DNA from: Caldithrix sp. RBG_13_44_9
GTDB taxonomy: Bacteria > Calditrichota > Calditrichia > RBG-13-44-9
DNA: 7,576 nucleotides
Assembly: GCA_001771055.1 (NCBI GenBank)
Contig: MESS01000018.1
Span: 13,099-20,674 of the forward strand
Direction: 5' to 3'
Numbering within the stretch: the stretch's first letter is position 1; the number at the start of each line of letters is the position of its first letter. Below, in pieces: positions 1 through 6,048 of the stretch. Position numbers and translations under genes: made by a program. A model generated the notes under the pieces. That model made no database searches, had not been told where the DNA came from, and was given only the letters and a program-made list of their open reading frames with translations.

Positions 1-518
1 GTGGGAACGATGGTAATAGGGAGCAGGGCAGCTGCTTTTTTTAATATTTGCAGACTTCGGATCTCATCCCGCAGCGAGAGCCCGTAACCGCTTTTGGCTT
101 CGATGGTGGTGGTGCCGTAAGGAATAAATTCCTGGATGCGGCGGCAGGTGAGCTCCAGCAATTCATCGAAAGAGGCCTGACGGAAGGCTCTGACGCTGTT
201 TCTGATGCCGCCTCCTTCCATCGCAATTTCTTCATAGGATTTTCCCCGCAGCCGCATTTCAAATTCTTCTTCACGGGTTTTATAAAAAACCGGATGGGTG
301 TGTGGATCTACATAACCTGGTAAGGCCCAGAAATTTTGCCCGTCGATTAATTCAGCGGCGGGATATTTCTGTAATAACCTTTCGGGATTATCAATGGCCA
401 GAATACGAGTGTCCTTCATGGCGATAGCACAGTTTTCCTGAATCTGCAACTGATAACAGGGAAGGCTATTGCCGCCCGAGACCAGTCCTTTTATATTGGA
501 TAGAATTTTTACCTTCAT
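1..518 (-). CDS. hutI: Imidazolonepropionase HutI, N-terminal part (truncated by window edge)
   Basis: HutI hydrolyses 4-imidazolone-5-propanoate to N-formimino-L-glutamate, the third step of histidine degradation in the cytoplasm. Reading 518 down to 3 gives 172 codons without a stop, and the gene continues beyond the left edge. The family is about 400-420 residues long, so roughly 40% is present. A small N-terminal beta region leads into the amidohydrolase barrel. The metal-binding DPHTH is at residues 71-75 (ligands His73 and His75), followed by TREEEF (81-86), KSYEEIA (93-99), GGGI (102-105) and TTIEAKSGYGL (137-147). Arg82, Tyr95 and Tyr145 fall at a constant offset of 7 from the substrate-contacting Arg89, Tyr102 and Tyr152 that I recall for the Bacillus subtilis enzyme. 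The ATG (518-516) overlaps the TGA of the upstream HIT gene as ATGA, and only a poor Shine-Dalgarno precedes it, so translational coupling is likely. The later metal ligands lie outside the window. Confidence 0.93.
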   Translation of the reverse strand, partial: MKVKILSNIKGLVSGGNSLPCYQLQIQENCAIAMKDTRILAIDNPERLLQKYPAAELIDGQNFWALPGYVDPHTHPVFYKTREEEFEMRLRGKSYEEIAMEGGGIRNSVRAFRQASFDELLELTCRRIQEFIPYGTTTIEAKSGYGLSLRDEIRSLQILKKAAALLPITIVP

Positions 519-1021
519 TTTTTTCTGCCACTGATTTGGACAAAAGCGGTCTGCAGTTTCTGATAGGATTTTTCCAATGCCTCGGAGACCACCTTAGTGT
601 CGGCCAGGATGGGCATGAAATTGGTATCGCCATTCCATCGGGGAACTACATGAAAATGCAGATGATCTTCCACCCCTGCACCGGCTACCCGACCCAGATT
701 CATTCCGATATTGAATCCATGGGGTTTCATAACCACCTCCAGTGCTTTCACCGACCACTGGATGAGCTGGAATAGATCACCTTTTTCGTCCTTTTTCAAT
801 TGCAGCAGGTCTCCGATGTGGCGGTAAGGTACCACCATCAAATGACCGTTATTATAGGGAAAACGGTTCATAATGATGAAAGCCATTTTACCCCGAAATA
901 TTATTAGATTTTTCTTATCCTTTTTCTGTGAGATCCGGCTGCAGAAGATACAGGCTTTGGAAGTTTCGGTTTTTTCCTGGCTGATATACTCCATCCGCCA
1001 GGGAGCCCAGAGGTGTTTCAT
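515..1021 (-). CDS. HIT-family nucleotide hydrolase/transferase, Ap4A phosphorylase-like
   Basis: This is a 168-residue histidine-triad protein. The triad HLHFHVV is at residues 120-126, with His120, His122 and His124; the middle His would carry the nucleotidyl intermediate. The N-terminus has WAPWRMEYI (5-13) and ACIFC (23-27). The Cys24/Cys27 pair probably binds zinc. These N-terminal features are typical of the HIT subgroup that includes mycobacterial Ap4A phosphorylase, rather than of the shorter HinT type. The usual NxGHxMVVPxRH pattern is seen at 58-68, and NLGRVAGAGVEDH (108-120) leads into the triad. It likely cleaves dinucleoside polyphosphates or related nucleotide conjugates in the cytoplasm; the exact substrate cannot be read from sequence. 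The start is ATG at 1021-1019 with AGG six bases upstream. Its TGA overlaps the hutI ATG, making a two-gene unit. A terminator separates it from the EF-G-like gene, so it probably has its own promoter in 1022-1084. Confidence 0.92.
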   Translation of the reverse strand: MKHLWAPWRMEYISQEKTETSKACIFCSRISQKKDKKNLIIFRGKMAFIIMNRFPYNNGHLMVVPYRHIGDLLQLKKDEKGDLFQLIQWSVKALEVVMKPHGFNIGMNLGRVAGAGVEDHLHFHVVPRWNGDTNFMPILADTKVVSEALEKSYQKLQTAFVQISGRKK

Positions 1022-1080
1022 AATTTACCTGCTCTGTTTAAATGGCGATTCATTTTCCAAAGATAAATAATAATGACCGT

Positions 1081-1119
1081 AAAAAAAAGCCCTGCAGAAT
1101 TTCTCTCTGGAGGGCTTTT
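1081..1119 (-). terminator. Rho-independent terminator of the EF-G-like gene
   Basis: A perfect 9-bp stem pairs AAAAGCCCT (1085-1093) with AGGGCTTTT (1111-1119). After one G-G mismatch a further CAG/CTG pairing is possible (1095-1097 with 1107-1109), closing a 9-base loop. Read on the minus strand, the GC core is followed by eight consecutive T (1088 to 1081), the classic intrinsic layout. It begins about 24 bases after the TAG of the EF-G-like gene (1145-1143). On the plus strand the right arm is followed only by ATAATATA, and no plus-strand gene ends here, so the minus strand is the functional direction. Confidence 0.9.
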
Positions 1120-1142
1120 ATAATATATCAGGATTAGAAAGT

Positions 1143-3221
1143 CTATTCCTGTTCTTTTTCCTTTTTGGCTTTTTCAATGATTTTCTGGGCCATTTCGAAG
1201 GGGACCTCTTCATAATGGGAAAATTTCTGACCGAAGAGTCCCCGACCCTGGGTCATTGATCGCAGGGTGGTGGAATATTTATGAAGTTCAGCCAGCGGGA
1301 CTTTGGCTTTGATCACCTGAAAATGTCCATGTCCTGCAGAATCCATGCCGGAGATCTTTCCCCTTTTGCTGGAAATATCACCCATCACATCGCCCATGTA
1401 TTCATCGGGTACTTTCACCTCAATGTCATAAATTGGTTCCAGCAGGGTGGGCTTGGCCTGCAGGAATCCTTCCTTGAAAGCGGCCTTGCCGGCGATCTGA
1501 AAGGCAATATCACTGGAATCCACCGGGTGCATTTTTCCGTCATAGAAATCGATCAGTAAATCAACTACCTGATAACCGGCCATTATTCCTTCTTCACAGG
1601 CTGCTGTTACCCCCTTTTCCACCGACTGGACATAGACCCGGTCCACATTCTGACCCACCAGCGAGTTAGAAAATTCTACTCCCTCTCCCCGGCTTCTTGG
1701 TTCCAGCCTCATCCATACTTCGGCGAATTGCCCTGCCCCACCGCTCTGTTTTTTATGCCGGTATTTCGCATCCGCTTTGCCCTTGATGGTTTCCCGATAG
1801 GGAATCCTTGGATCCTTGAGGTTTACTTCCACCCCGAATTTTTGTTTTAAGCGTTTGACGATGATCGCCAGATGCATTTCTCCCTGGCCGTTGATAATGG
1901 TTTGTTTTAACTCCGGATCGAATTTCATGACGAAGGTAGGGTCTTCCTCATGCAGGGCGTGAAAACCGGTGGAGATTTTACCTTCATCGCCCTTGGATTT
2001 CGGTTCAATGGCCAGACTGATCAAAGGTTCGGGAAGTTCCAGTTTTGGTAACTGGAACTGTGAATTTTTGACACAGAGCGTGTCTCCGGTGTGAGTACTT
2101 TTCAGTTTTACCAGCGCACCGATATCCCCGGCATGCAGCTGATCGATATTGTGTTTGTTTTTGCCTGAAAGATCAAATATCTGTCCCACTCTTTCCGAAG
2201 TATGCTGGTTGATGTTATAGGCCTCATCGCCGCTCTTTAAAATTCCGGAATAGACCCTTACAAAAGAAAGTTCACCGACATGGGCTTCTGAGACAGTTTT
2301 AAAGATAAATGCCGTCAGAGGTTCACTGTCGATGGGTTTTCTCTCTTTACCGTCAGCTGATTTAAAGGGAGGCATATGTACCGGATCCGGTCCGAATTCC
2401 ACGATATAATCCAGCAAAGAGCTTACCCCGACATTATGGGTAGCAGAAGTACAGAATACCGGGAAGAGTTTCCGCAACATGATGGCTTTTTTGAATCCGA
2501 TGGCAAAATCCTCCAGTGACAATTCCCCCGATTCGAAAAATTTTTCCAGTAATTTATCATCACTTTCTGCCACTGCTTCCACCAGTTTGGTTCGCAGTTC
2601 ATTGGCACGACCTTGCAAAGCAGCCGGTAAATCCTCCACCGTCGGTTTTCCTGTTTTATCCTGTGGATAGGTCAATAATTTCATCCTCAACAAATCCACG
2701 ATCTTAAAAAAATTGTGTCCGGTTTCCACCGGGAATTGGGTGAGGATGATGGAGTGACCAAACCGATTGCGCAATGATTCCAGGATGCTCTCGAAATCGA
2801 TATTTTCGCGGTCCAGTTTATTGATGACAAAGGTGACTGCTTTTTCATATTTCTGTGCCAGATTCCAGACTTGCTCGCTGCCTACTTCAACTCCTGAGGC
2901 TGCCGAAATCAGGATCATGACATTTTCCACGCCCCGCAGCCCGCTGATCACATCACCAAAAAAGTCGAAAAATCCGGGTGTATCGATGATGTTAATTTTG
3001 TTTTTGTTCCATTCTCCATGCAGCAGCGAGGTGCTTATCGAGATCTGACGTTCAATTTCATCGTCATTGTAATCGGATGCAGTATTGCCCTGTTCAATAT
3101 TTCCCAGGCGGGTGGTAGCGCCCATGGTAAAGAGCATCGCTTCCACCAGCGATGTCTTCCCGGCGCCGCCGTGTGATCCGGTGCCGATATTGCGAATGCT
3201 TTCGCCTGTGTAGTTCTTCAA
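1143..3221 (-). CDS. EF-G-like translational GTPase (EF-G-2 type), TTG start
   Basis: This complete 692-residue protein has the five-domain layout of elongation factor G. The G domain (1-285) has a P-loop SHGGAGKTS (16-24), ERQIS (57-61) at switch I where classical EF-G has ERGIT, DTPGFFDF (80-87), NKLD (134-137) and TSA (258-260). Domain II is about 300-385 and domain III about 396-470. Domain IV is about 473-595, with YRETIK at 475-480 and the tip segment HPVDSS at 565-570. Domain V is about 596-680. The His that follows DTPG in EF-G and EF-Tu, which positions the hydrolytic water, is Phe84. I recall an aromatic residue here also in the Thermus EF-G-2 protein, so this is the divergent EF-G-2 branch and not the canonical fusA product. 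Its role is uncertain: ribosome-linked GTPase, or auxiliary or stress translocase. The start is TTG, placed by AAGGAGG (3234-3228) six bases upstream and by alignment of the N-terminus; the next Met is residue 29. It is not next to rpsL/rpsG/tuf, unlike canonical fusA. Confidence 0.93.
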   Translation of the reverse strand: MKNYTGESIRNIGTGSHGGAGKTSLVEAMLFTMGATTRLGNIEQGNTASDYNDDEIERQISISTSLLHGEWNKNKINIIDTPGFFDFFGDVISGLRGVENVMILISAASGVEVGSEQVWNLAQKYEKAVTFVINKLDRENIDFESILESLRNRFGHSIILTQFPVETGHNFFKIVDLLRMKLLTYPQDKTGKPTVEDLPAALQGRANELRTKLVEAVAESDDKLLEKFFESGELSLEDFAIGFKKAIMLRKLFPVFCTSATHNVGVSSLLDYIVEFGPDPVHMPPFKSADGKERKPIDSEPLTAFIFKTVSEAHVGELSFVRVYSGILKSGDEAYNINQHTSERVGQIFDLSGKNKHNIDQLHAGDIGALVKLKSTHTGDTLCVKNSQFQLPKLELPEPLISLAIEPKSKGDEGKISTGFHALHEEDPTFVMKFDPELKQTIINGQGEMHLAIIVKRLKQKFGVEVNLKDPRIPYRETIKGKADAKYRHKKQSGGAGQFAEVWMRLEPRSRGEGVEFSNSLVGQNVDRVYVQSVEKGVTAACEEGIMAGYQVVDLLIDFYDGKMHPVDSSDIAFQIAGKAAFKEGFLQAKPTLLEPIYDIEVKVPDEYMGDVMGDISSKRGKISGMDSAGHGHFQVIKAKVPLAELHKYSTTLRSMTQGRGLFGQKFSHYEEVPFEMAQKIIEKAKKEKEQE

Positions 3222-3236
3222 AGGTAACCTCCTTAA
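3219..3236 (-). promoter_or_regulatory. Strong Shine-Dalgarno and TTG start of the EF-G-like gene
   Basis: On the minus strand AAGGAGG (3234-3228) sits six bases before the TTG at 3221-3219. This decides the start, because no ATG or GTG lies nearby in frame. AAGG (3234-3231) can pair with CCTT (3224-3221) around a six-base loop, which would enclose the ribosome site and touch the start codon. With only four pairs the hairpin is weak and may not form. Confidence 0.75.
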
Positions 3237-3275
3237 AATTTCAAAATTTAAATTGATTTTAAAAATTAGACCTCG

Positions 3276-3305
3276 AATATAATAAACCCTCTATCTGCCT
3301 GTCAA
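3276..3305 (-). promoter_or_regulatory. Sigma-70-type promoter of the EF-G-like gene
   Basis: On the minus strand a perfect -35 TTGACA (3305-3300) is followed after 18 bases by TATATT (3281-3276), five of six matches to TATAAT. An alternative -10, TATTAT, lies 15 bases from the same -35. Transcription would begin near 3269, leaving an AT-rich leader of about 48 bases before the TTG start. This is the only one of four TTGACA copies in the region with a good -10 at suitable spacing. Confidence 0.65.
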
Positions 3306-3367
3306 GGTGTTTGTCAATGCCATCTGGCGATTAGAATGCCCACCTGTCAACAACAGCTGTTTGTCAA
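3300..3367 (-). repeat. Four exact TTGACA hexamers in the divergent promoter region
   Basis: TGTCAA on the plus strand (TTGACA on the minus strand) occurs at 3300-3305, 3312-3317, 3345-3350 and 3362-3367. The copies form two pairs with starts 12 and 17 bases apart. The right-hand pair flanks the perfect palindrome AACAGCTGTT (3352-3361). The leftmost copy is a credible -35 box for the EF-G-like gene. The other three lack an obvious -10, so they may be operator half-sites, extra -35 boxes or chance. Confidence 0.45.
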
Positions 3368-3406
3368 ATATTTATGCTTCCGGAGTTCATCCAAATGACC
3401 AACTCT

Positions 3407-3435
3407 TTGCTTTCAAATTTTTATTTTATTAAACT
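3407..3435 (+). promoter_or_regulatory. Possible promoter for the GH2-like gene and smc
   Basis: TTGCTT (3407-3412) is followed after 17 bases by TAAACT (3430-3435), each a partial match to sigma-70 hexamers. The predicted start would be about 17 bases before the ATG at 3459. The stretch is AT-rich and other registers are possible. It is proposed mainly because a plus-strand promoter must lie in this divergent gap. Confidence 0.3.
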
Positions 3436-3458
3436 TGGTCAATTTTTACAGGACTTGT

Positions 3459-6029
3459 ATGAATCAGATCGTCACTATCAGGCTAACCGCTGTTTTGCTG
3501 TATTTAATTACTGTTTTCCCGGGATGGGCCGAGGAGAAGGTTTTTTTCTATTCACCCTCTCTGGCTGCTGTCCGGGATCAACTGCGGCATCTTGTTTTAG
3601 AATATTCTCCTCCCCGGCAGATCATCCCGTTGCTTGGCAGTTATGACCTCTTTAATGATAAGGCCCAGAAAAAAATAGGTCAGGTAAATATTCCGGCGAT
3701 CTATTATGAAGCTCATCCCTTTATATTCCGGAAAAATTTCCGCCTTCCCGATTTTTCCGAATCCAATTATTTCCTGCATTTTGAACAGCTGAACGGCCAT
3801 GCCCGGATTACCCTGAACAACAAAGTGCTTCACCAGGGTAGCCAGAATTTTTTACCTGCAACGTTTTCCGTTCCTGCCGGTTTGTTGAACCAGGAGGATA
3901 ACATGCTGGAAGTGCAGATCATCCCCTGGCAGGGACAGGAGGATCAGCTTCCCGGCTGGATTCCAATAAATTTGCCCCGCATCTCTAATGGCCTGAATGG
4001 TCCAGTCTATCTGGAAACAACACCCCGCCTATATATAGCAGAACTGTCTTATCAGTGGAAAATGATCGGTACTGAAGCCCATATTCATGGGGAGATAGTG
4101 GTACATACTCCTTCCGGAACTCCCGGGAATCTGGATCTGGAAATCCAGCTGCTGCAAAATTCCGGCATCATCTGGAGCACTCTGCTTCCTGCTCCACCTG
4201 ATTCTCTGGCAGATACTCAAGTCCTGCCCTTCGATATCAAAATGGCGGAAATAATCCCCTGGTCTTTGGAAAATCCCGCACAACATCTCTTAAAAGTTAC
4301 CTTGCGGCAAGAGCAGGTGGTAATCGATCAGTTCTCTAAAAAATTGGCCCTCAGAGAAGTTTCCATCCGGAACAAAAAGATTTTTTTGAACGGAATTCCA
4401 GTTAATCTAAAAGGAATCAATTACCTCTATCAGGATTTGCAGGGTACCGGGCTCATTGACCGGAATTTGATTTTAAACGATTTGCAGATCCTTAAATCCA
4501 AAGGGTTCAATATCTTAAGACTGGGCTACTATCCACTGGCTCCGCTTTTTTACCATCTCAGCGATTCACTGGGTATTCTCTGCCTGCAAGATCTTCCTTA
4601 TCCCTTGCTTACCGAGCAGATGGTAACCGATACCCTGAACCGCCGTCAGCTTCTGGAGTATATCGGGGCTTTTACTCAGCTGGCTCTACAACATCCCTCG
4701 ATCATCGGAATTGGAGTAGGAAATCTGTTCCATGACCCCTGGTTAAAGAAGTCCAGCAAACTTCAGAAAAAGCTGCATGACCATCTGTCAGTCAATGACC
4801 GGTTTTTAGTTTATACCTCTTTCTTTGATCAGGCCTCAATCCCCAATGATTTTGCCGATTTTTACTGCCTGGAAATCCTGGAGAGAAATCGGCCGGAGAA
4901 GATTCTGAAGGAATTGGAAAAATTATCCCGGGCAGATTATCCGGTGATCATTTCAGGTTTGTCCAAACCGATCTCTTATCGGGTAGACTCCATTCAGGTT
5001 ACCCAGGATGTCACCCAAAGTGCGGAGTTATTGCGGAATATCAATCAGGCTTTCTGGAAGGATCAATTCCTGGGATTGATCTTATTCACTTATTCAGATT
5101 ATCTTTTGCAAACCCCGGCATTGTCCGCCGGCGCGGTGGATAATGAGAATTTTATTCTGAATAGCAGCGGCCTGTATACCCGGGATCGAGTGATGAAAAA
5201 AGAAGCTGAGGTGATTATCAAACAAAAGTGGCTGCTGTTGGAAAGCGATGCGGACAAGAAAATTACCGGAGATGGTGAAACTTACGTTTTCATTATTTTT
5301 GGCCTGATTAACCTCTTTATCTTTCTATTTCTCTATCGCTCCTTTGTCGATTTTCGTAAAAATATTTTACGGGCTATCCGAAAACCGCACGGTTTCTTTG
5401 TAGAATTACTGGAACGGCGCATGATCAGTTTTGAACAGAGTTTTTTTATGATGTTGTTAATTTCTCTTAATGGTGCAGTAATGTTAGGAGGAATTTTATA
5501 TTTTTTCCGCAATAATTTGCTGGCCGATTACCTGCTTTCGATACCTTTGGCCTTTTCCAATGTGAAACTGGTTGCCGTCCGGATCATCTGGCAGCCACTG
5601 TGGATAGTCCCGGTGTTCACCGTTATCATCATGGTACTCTTTATCTTATTGACCATTCCGATCCAGATCCTTTCCTGGCTGAGAGGAACAAAGATCAGGA
5701 TCCGGCAGTCCCTGGCCACCAGTGCCTGGTCCGCGGCGCCATTCCTGTTGCTGCTTCCCTTCGGAATGTTTTTTTATAACCTGCTATTGGTTATGAATTC
5801 CTATTGGATTTTATTTGCGCTACTATTATATTTTCACTTTTGGTATTACCTGCGCTGGGTGAATGGAACCCGGGTCATGTGCTTATGGTCTTACCCGTGG
5901 GTTTTTCTTTTTACCCTGCTGCTGATTTTTATTTTCGGGGGAGGATTTGTTCTTTATTTACAGCAGAAGATTGATGTTTCCCTGCATCTGAATTTTCTGA
6001 CCCAATTGATTCAATATCATTTTAACTGA
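3459..6029 (+). CDS. Secreted GH2-fold protein with six-helix membrane C-terminus; likely catalytically inactive
   Basis: This 856-residue protein starts at ATG 3459, with AGGA (3450-3453) five bases upstream. An in-frame TTG at 3435 exists but would spoil the signal peptide. A signal sequence spans 1-24, with likely cleavage after GWA. Residues ~85-190 resemble the GH2 sugar-binding jelly-roll, and ~191-305 an Ig-like strand region. Residues ~306-595 form a GH2-type TIM barrel: FLNGIPVNLKGIN (309-321), ILRLGYYPLAP (352-362), LSDSLGI (367-373), QHPSIIGIGVGN (411-422) and SGLYTRDR (570-577). The acid/base Glu of the usual HPSxxxxxxGNE is Leu423. The nucleophile Glu expected after PVIIS (495-499) is Gly500. 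About six helices follow, near 607-627, 661-683, 713-739, 756-778, 780-798 and 811-835. Basic loops at 626-642, 741-749 and 798-805 fit an inside location, which puts the barrel outside the cytoplasm. A YIP1-like membrane domain is possible but unconfirmed. Function is unknown: a carbohydrate-binding, scaffold or sensor role is inference. It is probably co-transcribed with smc. Confidence 0.85.
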   Translation: MNQIVTIRLTAVLLYLITVFPGWAEEKVFFYSPSLAAVRDQLRHLVLEYSPPRQIIPLLGSYDLFNDKAQKKIGQVNIPAIYYEAHPFIFRKNFRLPDFSESNYFLHFEQLNGHARITLNNKVLHQGSQNFLPATFSVPAGLLNQEDNMLEVQIIPWQGQEDQLPGWIPINLPRISNGLNGPVYLETTPRLYIAELSYQWKMIGTEAHIHGEIVVHTPSGTPGNLDLEIQLLQNSGIIWSTLLPAPPDSLADTQVLPFDIKMAEIIPWSLENPAQHLLKVTLRQEQVVIDQFSKKLALREVSIRNKKIFLNGIPVNLKGINYLYQDLQGTGLIDRNLILNDLQILKSKGFNILRLGYYPLAPLFYHLSDSLGILCLQDLPYPLLTEQMVTDTLNRRQLLEYIGAFTQLALQHPSIIGIGVGNLFHDPWLKKSSKLQKKLHDHLSVNDRFLVYTSFFDQASIPNDFADFYCLEILERNRPEKILKELEKLSRADYPVIISGLSKPISYRVDSIQVTQDVTQSAELLRNINQAFWKDQFLGLILFTYSDYLLQTPALSAGAVDNENFILNSSGLYTRDRVMKKEAEVIIKQKWLLLESDADKKITGDGETYVFIIFGLINLFIFLFLYRSFVDFRKNILRAIRKPHGFFVELLERRMISFEQSFFMMLLISLNGAVMLGGILYFFRNNLLADYLLSIPLAFSNVKLVAVRIIWQPLWIVPVFTVIIMVLFILLTIPIQILSWLRGTKIRIRQSLATSAWSAAPFLLLLPFGMFFYNLLLVMNSYWILFALLLYFHFWYYLRWVNGTRVMCLWSYPWVFLFTLLLIFIFGGGFVLYLQQKIDVSLHLNFLTQLIQYHFN

Positions 6030-6048
6030 CTGGAATGAATTACTCTGG

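Noticed and set aside
48..323. 91-codon plus-strand open frame opposite hutI
   Set aside because: The minus strand encodes conserved HutI motifs throughout, so this frame is a shadow of that coding pattern.
1058..1065. TATCTTTG on the minus strand, matching the Bacteroidota -7 element TAnnTTTG, upstream of the HIT gene
   Set aside because: No matching TTTG-type -33 element is seen at the right distance, and the EF-G-like promoter looks like standard sigma-70, so one short match is not enough.
1081..1119. Terminator acting in both directions
   Set aside because: The plus-strand side has only four T before mixed sequence, and no plus-strand gene ends here.
3352..3361. Palindrome AACAGCTGTT as a stand-alone operator
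   Set aside because: A single 10-bp palindrome is common by chance. It is kept only as part of the TTGACA cluster.
3435..3458. In-frame TTG at 3435 as start of the GH2-like protein
   Set aside because: It would add eight residues before the signal peptide and has no Shine-Dalgarno. The ATG at 3459 has AGGA five bases upstream and gives a normal signal sequence.
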